A DNA stretch of 64,000 bases, taken from positions 22,302 through 86,301 of the forward strand of contig JAKAFS010000003.1 in the NCBI GenBank assembly GCA_021817825.1. The letters are read 5' to 3'. Below, piece after piece: positions 57,125 through 64,000 of this stretch (the stretch's first letter is position 1; each line of letters starts with the position of its first letter). The DNA is from Deltaproteobacteria bacterium (GTDB lineage: Bacteria > Desulfobacterota > Syntrophia > Syntrophales > UBA5619). Position numbers and translations under genes: made by a program. The notes beneath the pieces are model-generated. The model saw only the letters and a list, made by a program, of their open reading frames with translations. It ran no database searches and was not told the origin of the DNA.

Positions 57125-57605
57125 ATCTTTTGACCTGTTTTGACCTTGGCGTATCCGGGGAACGCCCGCCCGGACGGTCTTGACCAGCGGGAGAGGCTAT
57201 CCGGCGCCCTGGAATCCGCTTCAGCGGTTTCGAGGGCGAGGGCGCGAATCAGGGAAACGTGTCTCGTCCGGAGCGAAGCGCAGGGCGAGTCACGACGACC
57301 GAAAAGAAACTGATCACCCGCGGCCGCCTGTCTCCGACTTTAGGAGGTGACAGGCGGCAAGCGGGCCACCATGGCGCAGGAAGGCGCAGCGTCCGCGGTT
57401 TTGCGGCGCGGAGCCGACTGCGCAAAAGCCCGAGGACCAGGCGCGTCCGAGCGAAGCGAGGTCGCACCGGGAGCGGGCAAGGAACAGAAGAAAACCGGAG
57501 GGCCTAGGCAGTCAGCGCGAAGCGTCTGTCTGCCGACGGCCCGGAGCACCAAGCAAACGCCGGCAGAGCGGAGCGTCCGCGGGTTTTTGCGGTCGCGGAG
57601 CCGGT
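57125..57605 (+). repeat. Long GC-rich repeat, copy B (shortened)
   Basis: Matches copy A from ATCTTTTGACCTG through the hairpin CCGCCTGTC/GACAGGCGG (57324-57357) and the TTTTGCG...CGCAAAA stem to GGTCGCGGAGCCGG, then stops abruptly 19 bases before the end of the substrate-binding protein gene at 57624. The 3' half of copies A and C is missing. The 5' hairpin is diverged (CCCGC...GCGGG) but still offers CGGA to pair with the downstream TCCGG. Confidence 0.75.
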
Positions 57606-57623
57606 CCGGCCCCCTCCACAGAT

Positions 57624-58631
57624 CTATTTCCCGTAATTTTTCACAAAGGACATGTTGACAATCTCGGCGTAAGGGATTGCCTTGCTTATCAGCCCCGCAT
57701 CCATGCCCATCTTCACTACCGCGGCCTGTCCCTCTTCGGAGATGAAGCAATCGGGCTTGAACACATTCCGCATGATGGCAACCTCTTTCGCAAGCGTTTC
57801 CTTGTCAAGGGCGGTGAAAATTTTGGACAGCGATGCGGCCACCTCGGCATCGGTATGCTTTTGAATCCATAGTTGGGCATTCATCAGCGCGTTGATCACC
57901 TTTTGGCAGTTCTCCGGATTTTCCTTCACGTATTTCTCGGTCGCACAGAGCATCTCCGCAGGAAATTCATTGTTCCCGAGGTATTTCAAACGGTCCGCGT
58001 CCCTCGTCGTATCCACGAGAACGTTTACCTTCATGCCCTTGAGCTCCGGCATCTTGAACATGTTGATGAAGGCCGCTTTGATCTCCCCCTTCCCAAGGGC
58101 CATGATAGCGGCATCGGCGTTCATCTGCAGGAAGGAGACGTCCTTTGCCGGATTCAGGCCGGCCTCCTTGAGGATGGCAGAGGTGAAGGTGTAAGGAGCC
58201 GAGCCCGGATCGCTCCCGTAGATGGCCTTTCCTTTCAGGGCGGAAATTTTGGTGATCTCCGGCGGCGCGATGATGCCGTATACCCGGCTCTTCAGCATCG
58301 TCGCGATGATGGTGGACCGCATCCCCTTTTCCTGGGCAATCAACAGGGGCTCCTGGGACAGCATGGCAAATTCACATTGACCGGCCTGCATGGCCTGGAA
58401 CCCCTTGGGACCGCCGGGCGTGATGAATTCAACGGAGATTCCCTCCTTTGCGAAGAAGCCCTCCGAATCGGCTACAAACAGGGGAGCCCAGCTTATGCCC
58501 GTGATCGCGGAGATCCTGATTTTGGTCATCTCTTTCCCGCCTTTTGCAGATTCATTCTTCCCCGAGCACCCCGCAAGAAGAACCGCAACCAAAAGCGACC
58601 CCAGCACCAAACTGATAAAGCGTTTGTTCAT
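57624..58631 (-). CDS. ABC transporter substrate-binding lipoprotein (NMT1/SsuA-like)
   Basis: A 335-residue lipoprotein: lipobox VAVLLAGCSGK near residue 22, then an NMT1-type binding fold (ISWAPLFVADSEGFFAKEGISVEF, split as WAPLFVADSEGFFAKEG; GGPKGFQAMQAGQCEFAML; KGKAIYGSDPGSAPYTF). Such proteins bind sulfonates, nitrate, pyrimidine precursors or aromatic acids; the ligand cannot be told. It is the last gene of the unit ATPase, DUF169, permease, binding protein. Repeat copy B abuts its 3' end. Confidence 0.87.
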   Translation of the reverse strand: MNKRFISLVLGSLLVAVLLAGCSGKNESAKGGKEMTKIRISAITGISWAPLFVADSEGFFAKEGISVEFITPGGPKGFQAMQAGQCEFAMLSQEPLLIAQEKGMRSTIIATMLKSRVYGIIAPPEITKISALKGKAIYGSDPGSAPYTFTSAILKEAGLNPAKDVSFLQMNADAAIMALGKGEIKAAFINMFKMPELKGMKVNVLVDTTRDADRLKYLGNNEFPAEMLCATEKYVKENPENCQKVINALMNAQLWIQKHTDAEVAASLSKIFTALDKETLAKEVAIMRNVFKPDCFISEEGQAAVVKMGMDAGLISKAIPYAEIVNMSFVKNYGK

Positions 58632-58696
58632 TTTTTCTCCTCCATCAAAATTATTTACGCTGATATATCGATAAGGCCTAGCCTGACCTCGTCCCG

Positions 58697-59527
58697 CTAT
58701 AGGTTGTTCACTTCAGTCCTACTCATACGCATCCGCAGGTTGGTTTCAGCGCGCCACCGCAACAGGTATCGTTCGACTCTCTCCAGAATGGAGTTCACCA
58801 ATAGGCCGATGATCAGGAGAACCGCTATGCAGGCCATGGCTCGTTTGATCTGAAAGAACGATGACGCATAGGAGACCATCCATCCCAATCCACCGGAGGA
58901 GCCGATGTATTCGCCGATAATGGCCCCCACCATGCAGATACTTGTGCCGATCCTGATTCCCGAGAGGATCCAAGGCATGCTGGCAGGGATGACGATGTGC
59001 CACAGGATCTGCCGCCGGTTCCCTCCCAGCAGCGTCGCCGCTTCTATTAGTTTCTGGTCGATATTTCTTATGCCGCCGTAGGTGGAGATGAACACGTTGA
59101 AGAACACCATCAGGGCGGAAAGGATCACCTTGGATTGCAAGCCGATGCCGAACCATAGAATGTAGAGCGGGGCGAGGGTTAGCTGAGGAATCCCCTGAAG
59201 CGCCGAGACGATGGGCGCGAAGATCCTGCCGAAGGTCAGGAACTGGCCACAAAGGATGCCCAGCGAGATTCCGATCAGGGATCCGTAGAAGAGACCAAGG
59301 TAGGCTTCACTGAGGGTGATGCTCACATGCCGAAACAGCTCGCCGCTTGCCGCAAAATCGATCAGGTCCAGAACGATCTCACTGGGAAAGCTTGTATAAA
59401 AGGCAATCCGTAGATTGTTTCTTGCCGCCATTTCCCAGAGGATGACCACCGCGGCGATCGCCGTGATCCGAACGGCCAGCGCGACGCTGTCCATCCTATT
59501 TTTTTCGAGCATAGTATGTCTTGCCAT
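58697..59527 (-). CDS. ABC transporter permease (SsuC/TauC type)
   Basis: A 276-residue permease with six helices and the EAA loop text EAATLLGGNRRQILWHIVIPAS near residue 178. N-terminal segment ITAIAAVVILWEMAARNN is typical. It starts inside the end of the DUF169 gene (32-base overlap) with GAGGT before the ATG, so translation is coupled. Works with the ATPase at 60289 and the lipoprotein at 57624. Confidence 0.87.
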   Translation of the reverse strand: MARHTMLEKNRMDSVALAVRITAIAAVVILWEMAARNNLRIAFYTSFPSEIVLDLIDFAASGELFRHVSITLSEAYLGLFYGSLIGISLGILCGQFLTFGRIFAPIVSALQGIPQLTLAPLYILWFGIGLQSKVILSALMVFFNVFISTYGGIRNIDQKLIEAATLLGGNRRQILWHIVIPASMPWILSGIRIGTSICMVGAIIGEYIGSSGGLGWMVSYASSFFQIKRAMACIAVLLIIGLLVNSILERVERYLLRWRAETNLRMRMSRTEVNNL

Positions 59528-60272
59528 ATTCGACCTCTATATCCAGCAGCTTGGCCCCCCGGAGGGCTGTCTCTATACTTCTCTTCCGATCGTCCGGCTC
59601 CACAGCGTTGACCGTTCCCTCGATCCCCTCGACGGTTCCGTAAAACCCGGCAAAGGGAATGCCGATCATGGATTCCGTATCCTTCCAGTCGGCGCTGTGC
59701 CTGGTTCCGGAACACATCATGGAAACATTGACGCTGCCGGTCTTCATCGGCGTTGCCGTGCATTCGACGCATACCGCCTGGTTTCCCGACATATGCATCC
59801 CCGTTGGCAGGCCGTAGGTGAAGGTGTATCCCTGAAGCACGCGCATGATGGTTCTGGATTCGGCGGCAATCAGGACCACATCGGGGTCGGTTTCGAACAG
59901 CTCCAGCGGCTTGACAATGATGCCGTATGTATCCGGAGAGATCATGGGCACTGAACGCGCCACGGCGGAGGCCACCTGTTCGCTTTTATAGAGGCCCATG
60001 CCGCAGCCGTGAACGCCGCTGAAGAATGGCTCCGGAGGTTCGATCAATCCCAGGGCGCGACTGCCCCCGGGACAACCGGAAGTTTTCCTGTCAATCTTGA
60101 CGCTCTGTCCTGCCATGGCGCACTTCACCGCCACGCAGTAGCGCATCGGCTTGACGAGCCCTTTCGCCTCAAAGGAGCGGTATTGCAGCTCCGTTACCAG
60201 TTTGACGCCGATCGCTTTGCGGTCCAATTCCAGCAAACCGTTTATTTTTTTTACCGCCGAAACCCGGTCCAT
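59496..60272 (-). CDS. DUF169 protein
   Basis: A 258-residue protein of the DUF169 family, with Cys-containing conserved text: GLVKPMRYCVAVKCAMAGQ, KTSGCPGGSRALGL, FFSGVHGCGMGLY and AVCVECTATPMKTGSVNVSMMCSGTR (in part: AVCVECTATPMKTG). Function unknown; the conserved cysteines suggest a metal or Fe-S centre. It is placed between the ATPase and permease genes of one ABC transporter, so it may process or sense the imported compound. AAGGAG precedes ATG 60272. Confidence 0.85.
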   Translation of the reverse strand: MDRVSAVKKINGLLELDRKAIGVKLVTELQYRSFEAKGLVKPMRYCVAVKCAMAGQSVKIDRKTSGCPGGSRALGLIEPPEPFFSGVHGCGMGLYKSEQVASAVARSVPMISPDTYGIIVKPLELFETDPDVVLIAAESRTIMRVLQGYTFTYGLPTGMHMSGNQAVCVECTATPMKTGSVNVSMMCSGTRHSADWKDTESMIGIPFAGFYGTVEGIEGTVNAVEPDDRKRSIETALRGAKLLDIEVEYGKTYYARKK

Positions 60273-60288
60273 GTTGGCTCCTTCTTGT

Positions 60289-61398
60289 TCATTGCTTGAA
60301 TGCCAGGACATCCTCTTTGCCGATCCGGAAAAAGACGTCTTGGCCTCTTGACCATTTCTGGCTGGAATTGAATAGAACATCGACGTTGATGGTGACCCCG
60401 TCAACTCCGACAGCATAACGGGTCACGTTTCCCTGGGGGATGCTGTCCGTGATCCGGCCTCTGGCCTGATGAAAACCGTCATCCGGGCCGAAGGGAACGG
60501 GAGAGATCCTTACCGCTTCGGGACGAAAGGCGGCAAGTTGGTCGGAGCTGAAACCGGATTCCGTAATCCTCCCGAAATCGCTGCCCTGAAGCAGGTTGTA
60601 GCTCCCGATGAATCCGGCAACAAAGGCGGTTTTGGGGGCGGCATACACATCCCCCGGGGTTCCCGACTGTTCCAGCCTCCCCAGATTGAATAGATGGATG
60701 GTATCGGAGATCCTCATGGCCTCTTCCTGATCATGGGTGACGAACACCGATGTCATGTGCAGCTCCCTGTGGATTCGCTTCAGGTACAGCTGGAGTTCCT
60801 TCCTGAGTTTGGCGTCTATCGCGCTGAACGGCTCGTCCAGAAGCAGGACCCTTGGGTTCATGACGAGACAGCGGGCAAGGGCGGTCCGCTGCTGTTCCCC
60901 CCCGGAAAGCTGATGGGGATATTTTTTCTCATGGCCAATAAGATCGACCATTTCCAGGGCCTGCCCGACGGCCTTCCTTACCTCCGGCTTCGAACGCGAT
61001 GCCATGCGGAGCCCGAAAGAGACATTGCTGAATACGTCCATCGTCGGGAAAAGGCAGTATTGCTGAAAAAGCATGTGGATTCCCCGCCTGTTCGCCGGGG
61101 TGTAGGTGATGTCGGTACCGTCCAGGAAGATCAAACCGCGGTCGACCGTTTCCAGACCAGCCAGACACCGGAGCAAGGTTGTTTTTCCGCAGCCCGAAGG
61201 TCCCAGAAAGGTCACGAATTCCCCCTTTCCGACGGACAAGGAGACATCGCGCAGCACCAGATTCGTTCCGAAAGATTTCTGGATGTTTTTCAATTCGATG
61301 AAATTGGACAACTGGTCATTCTGCAAGGAAGATATCTCCGCGTATTGATGTAGGCATCTTCCCAAAGTGATGGCCGGAACCTGCCTCATCTCATTCAT
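60289..61398 (-). CDS. ABC transporter ATP-binding protein with TOBE-like C-terminus
   Basis: A 369-residue ATPase: Walker A GPSGCGKTTL near residue 68, signature LSGGEQQRTALARCL near 165, Walker B VLLLDEPFSAID, switch His in VTHDQEEAM, and a C-terminal regulatory barrel of about 120 residues as in PotA/FbpC-type ATPases. It starts with about 30 extra residues. ATG 61398 is used because GGAGGTGACGAAT directly before it contains the ribosome site. First gene of the transporter unit. Confidence 0.88.
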   Translation of the reverse strand: MNEMRQVPAITLGRCLHQYAEISSLQNDQLSNFIELKNIQKSFGTNLVLRDVSLSVGKGEFVTFLGPSGCGKTTLLRCLAGLETVDRGLIFLDGTDITYTPANRRGIHMLFQQYCLFPTMDVFSNVSFGLRMASRSKPEVRKAVGQALEMVDLIGHEKKYPHQLSGGEQQRTALARCLVMNPRVLLLDEPFSAIDAKLRKELQLYLKRIHRELHMTSVFVTHDQEEAMRISDTIHLFNLGRLEQSGTPGDVYAAPKTAFVAGFIGSYNLLQGSDFGRITESGFSSDQLAAFRPEAVRISPVPFGPDDGFHQARGRITDSIPQGNVTRYAVGVDGVTINVDVLFNSSQKWSRGQDVFFRIGKEDVLAFKQ

Positions 61399-61945
61399 AT
61401 TCGTCACCTCCATTTCGCAGTCGAACGGATGCTGCCCCGAGCTTTCCCAAAGACCTGGGTTGCCATTTCACACACGTCGCCGACGCCGCAGAAAAATGAG
61501 AAGAGCTGCAAGACGCACTTCTGAATTTTCAGAGGATGGCAGTCAACGGTGCAAAGTAAACAGTGCTGGGACAAAGGACCTCCTGATTGCGTCATGCCAC
61601 ATCTCTGCGGCATGATCCTCAGAAGGCTAAAGGATCAACATAGGAGAGAAGGCAGGACGACACGCTACCGGGAACCACACGGGTCCCCCGTTATCGCCTC
61701 ATATTAAGGGTGTGAACAATGGCAACAAACAACTCATAAAAACGCTCCAAATGATTCTTCCGAAAGATTTATAATCCTTCGATTGAACCGTGACATATTA
61801 AATATTGACACGCCTGTCAAGCTTATATTGGCTCAAACCCAGGGAACACGCAGGGAATAATACAACCGTCCGGCCTGTATCAAGGCCATTTTTACGATTG
61901 CCGAGGATCATTGCCTTTGTTTAAAAAGACATGTCTCAAACCCGG
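61399..61945. other. Non-coding leader region of the ABC/DUF169 unit
   Basis: About 550 bases without a credible gene. A minus-strand frame with several Cys (near 61404-61613) has no family match. AT content rises from 61740 on, as expected of promoters. The only clear element is the inverted repeat listed next. Confidence 0.3.
61805..61820. promoter_or_regulatory. Perfect inverted repeat upstream of the ABC/DUF169 unit
   Basis: TTGACA-CGCC-TGTCAA is a perfect palindrome of two 6-bp arms. It lies 400 bases before the ATPase start, in AT-rich DNA, and also faces the yqeB gene's 3' side. TTGACA may also double as a -35 element. The regulator is unknown. Confidence 0.45.
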
Positions 61946-62011
61946 CCCCGCTGCGAGGCGTCTTCGAGTCGGCAAGGCGACGCCGGAAGCGGGGAAAGAG
62001 GCGGAACGCCG
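61946..62011. repeat. 66-bp hairpin repeat, copy 2
   Basis: Same outer arms CCCCGCT/AGCGGGG and identical tail GGAAAGAGGCGGAACGCCG as copy 1 at 2639. The interior differs at many positions but keeps GGCG...CGCC and total length. It lies between the ABC leader and yqeB, about 1.1 kb before repeat copy C. Confidence 0.6.
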
Positions 62012-62117
62012 TTACAGGCACCCGCAGGTCAGGCCGAAACCGTCAATATCGTATCCGTCGATGAGAGGATGATCGAGGCAGGGGCCCGGAGGCACATGAG
62101 CTGATCCTACCGGGAAG

Positions 62118-62924
62118 TCAAGGGATATCGGCATGCTCCCGGATCGCCTTTAACACACCCTGGGCAATTTTTCCGGGACGCTCGCCCACACCGGAGATCT
62201 TGGGGTTCTCAAGGCGCGGGTCTACTTCGAGCACCTTATTTTTGGTCGCCACGGGCACTCCGTCGTGCGTCAACCCGCGCAGGGTGCCGCTGATCGGCGC
62301 ATAAAGCGGCGTGACATCCACATGGGCGATTAATTCCCCCTGCGAGACGACTTCCCCGATCTGCCGAGCGGTGTGAAAGATGCCGCCCACAGGGGCGTAC
62401 ACGTACCGATCGCGGCCGTGACCCGCGATGGGGTTCGGTTCTCCTTCCAGGGGGCGCGTCGAACCATGGGTGATCACGTCGCCGAGCTGAGTTCCCCACG
62501 CCGTTTCGATGGCCAGATGAAAATTATCCCCGGCAATGCAGTTCGGCCCCAGGCCAATGGTCAAGGAAGCAAGGTGGAGTTGCACTTCCGGCTGTTGCCG
62601 TTTGCGCATCCGCGCATCCACCAGGACCTGGGGAGTAAGAAGGCCGGGCAACTGCGGGAACTCCAGCGTCGTCAGCGGAATGACCGACCGTTGGGAGACA
62701 AGAGCGATCAACGCGGGCGCATCCGCCGCATGGCGCGACATAACCCCTTCCAGCACGGCAACCCCCTCGAAGATGGCATCGCTAAAGGCCATCTTTCGGC
62801 GCGTCGTCGTGGGTTGCGGAGAATCATGCAGGACCACTCTGTAGCCGGCCTGAAACAACCTTAACGCCACCGCCGATGCAATATCGTTGCTGCCTCGAAC
62901 AAGGATCTGTAAATCCGCTTCCAT
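62118..62924 (-). CDS. yqeB: Selenium-dependent molybdenum hydroxylase accessory protein (YqeB/EF2563 type)
   Basis: A 268-residue protein. N-terminal nucleotide-fold text ILVRGSNDIASAVALRLFQAGYRV, then RKMAFSDAIFEG, TIGLGPNCIAGDNFHLAIET and a C-terminal biotinyl-lipoyl-like half (GEVVSQGELIAHVDVTPLYAPISGTLRGL, in part: APISGTLRGL). Members accompany XdhC and selenium-dependent xanthine or purine hydroxylases and aid maturation of the cofactor. No hydroxylase gene is seen in the window. ATG 62924 follows GGGAA. Confidence 0.83.
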   Translation of the reverse strand: MEADLQILVRGSNDIASAVALRLFQAGYRVVLHDSPQPTTTRRKMAFSDAIFEGVAVLEGVMSRHAADAPALIALVSQRSVIPLTTLEFPQLPGLLTPQVLVDARMRKRQQPEVQLHLASLTIGLGPNCIAGDNFHLAIETAWGTQLGDVITHGSTRPLEGEPNPIAGHGRDRYVYAPVGGIFHTARQIGEVVSQGELIAHVDVTPLYAPISGTLRGLTHDGVPVATKNKVLEVDPRLENPKISGVGERPGKIAQGVLKAIREHADIP

Positions 62925-63083
62925 AAATTCCCTCGCATGAAGACGATTCCCGTTTCCTGGAAACAGGAGACAGAGTCCAAGCATTGTTGCCATCATTGCT
63001 GTGTTATTTATAGCACAGTCTAGCGCCAAAAGTCGATTAATACACCTTACCTCCACTCTATCGGAACTACCCTACAAGGCCAT

Positions 63084-64000
63084 GGTACTTTGACCAGGGT
63101 TTTAGAGCGCCCGGTCGAACGGACTCGACCGCAGGGCGAGGCAGTCCGGCGCCCTGGAATCCGCGCAGCGGTTTCGAGGGCGAGGGCGCGAATCAGGGAG
63201 ACGTGTCTCGTCCGGAGCGAAGCGGAGGGCGAGTCACGATGACCGAAAAGATACTGATCGCCCGCGGCAGCCTGTCTCCGACGAAGGAGGTGACAGGCTG
63301 CCAAGCGGGCCACAAGACGCAGGAGGCGGAGCGTCCGTGGTTTTGCGGCGCGGAGCCGACTGCGCAAATGCCCGCGAACCGGGGCGTCGCGAAGCGAGGT
63401 CGCACCGGGAGCGGGCAAGGGATTAAATGACCGGAGGGCCTAGGCAGTCAGCGCGAAGCGCCTGTCTGCCGACGGCCCGGAGCACCAGGCAAAAGCAAAA
63501 GCGGCCGAGTGGAGCGTCCGCGGGTTTTATGCGGTCGCGGAGCCGGCCGCAACGCCCGAGGACCGGCAGTCTAGTCTGCCGGGACCGGGCAAGGGAAAGT
63601 ACCGAATGCCGGAGGGGCGGGCCGGTCGCCGCGCAGCGGTCGTCCGGCCTGGCCCGGAGGCAGACAGGGAGCCCCACCGGGGCGGACGGGCGCGGAGGCA
63701 AGCGGCCGGAGGGGCGGCGCGGAGCGCAGCGCAGCCCGGCCACGACGGACGATGGCAACCGCGAGGGAGGGCCGGGGAGAATGAAGCGGCAGGCGATGCA
63801 CCAAGCCGGCAGGGAGCGACGCCGCGGCGCGACCCCGGCGACTGCAACGCCGGACGCCTACCCCGCAGATCTTTGAAACGAGCATGCAGAACCAGCCGAG
63901 CCGGTTGCGCACAAAGCATGCGGCCGGGAAAGAAAACACCGCGCGAGGAAAAGCCAAGGGCGGTGCCGGTCCCTGGGGCAGAGGAAAGGGCCGGCGACGC
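63084..64000 (+). repeat. Long GC-rich repeat, copy C (cut by window end)
   Basis: Aligns with copy A from ACTTTGACC/GGGTTTT through to ...GGGCCGGCGACGC, which is position 3700 in copy A, so at least 900 bases are shared and more may follow. Contains the covarying stems GGTCGA-ACGGAC-TCGACC (63113-63130) and CAGCCTGTC...GACAGGCTG (63268-63300). TCGGAACTACCCT at 63060 also precedes copy A's region (2568). Frames on both strands show the same Arg/Gly/Pro bias as in copy A and are rejected as genes. Confidence 0.75.

Noticed and set aside
61404-61613. Cys-containing 69-codon minus-strand frame upstream of the ABC ATPase
   Set aside because: No ribosome site, no recognised family, and it overlaps the ATPase leader in another frame; left as non-coding.
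63047-63957. Open frames in repeat copy C (100-150 codons)
   Set aside because: Same reason as for copy A; translations from homologous frames of the two copies differ by frameshifts.

Overview
This window looks like a chromosomal segment of a strictly anaerobic, GC-rich member of the Desulfobacterota (old Deltaproteobacteria), probably near Syntrophia/Syntrophus-type organisms. The basis is gene content, not a marker gene: an MvhA-type [NiFe] hydrogenase, a DsrC-like protein beside an HdrD/DsrK-like Fe-S protein with a NarI-like membrane partner, rubrerythrin and rubredoxin fusions, many ferredoxin-domain proteins, MinD/Mrp ATPases with NifX-family proteins (the Desulfovibrio ORP type of gene set), tungsten/molybdenum enzyme partners and a sigma-54 activator. 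No rRNA gene, complete tRNA gene, integrase, transposase or CRISPR array was found.

Layout. 1-1030: end of a hydrogenase large subunit and its maturation protease. 1002-2464: degenerate DNA with a half tRNA-Met (probable attachment-site scar) and a VapBC-type toxin-antitoxin pair. 2639-3905: the first copy of a long, GC-rich, hairpin-dense repeat that is very unlikely to code for protein; shorter or window-truncated copies lie at 57125-57605 and 63084-64000. 4148-11043: small metal- or thiol-handling proteins (two DUF1847 proteins, a CsoR-family repressor, a GlcG-like protein, an MBL-fold protein), a GntR regulator fused to an aldehyde oxidoreductase remnant, pyruvoyl arginine decarboxylase and an Mrp-NifX fusion. 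11547-14666: a membrane redox module (HdrD/DsrK-like, cytochrome b-like, receiver fragment, DsrC-like). 14900-16940: HisC, a PNPOx-fold protein and TrmO. 17024-21219: CoA-disulfide reductase/rhodanese (one in-frame stop), CGGC protein, zinc ribbon, ferredoxin-rubrerythrin and rubredoxin-rubrerythrin fusions. 21337-25295: NifU-like scaffold, two MinD-ferredoxin ATPases, two DUF5320-type proteins and two NifX proteins. 25659-30094: thioesterase, MoaE, an AorC/AorA-like electron-transfer pair and a PAS-sigma-54 activator with a candidate promoter. 30160-33581: MFS transporter, ChrA, NifX and DUF134. 33668-40672: a vitamin B12 acquisition locus (BtuCDFB, TonB, exported CbiZ) with two cobalamin riboswitches. 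40915-43651: a secreted repeat peptide and an ECF sigma operon with E-set domain proteins. 43944-47743: thioredoxin, orphan formate-dehydrogenase-like beta and gamma subunits and a Crp/Fnr regulator with matching sites. 47808-56828: ClpP-like protease, P-type proton ATPase, Pal, MarR, M23 peptidase, TauE, Lgt and AhpD-like protein. 57624-62924: an NMT1-type ABC transporter with DUF169, and YqeB.

Themes. Much of the window deals with low-potential electron transfer, sulfur/persulfide chemistry and metal-sulfur cluster handling, with cobalamin uptake as a self-contained unit. There is a notable load of decay or rearrangement scars: half tRNA, truncated receiver, altered DsrC tail, nonsense codon, aldehyde oxidoreductase remnant and ferredoxin fragments. 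The most interesting unexplained signal is the long structured repeat family: its copies show compensatory base changes in at least two hairpins, which argues for a conserved folded RNA (or a cruciform-forming DNA) rather than for protein coding.
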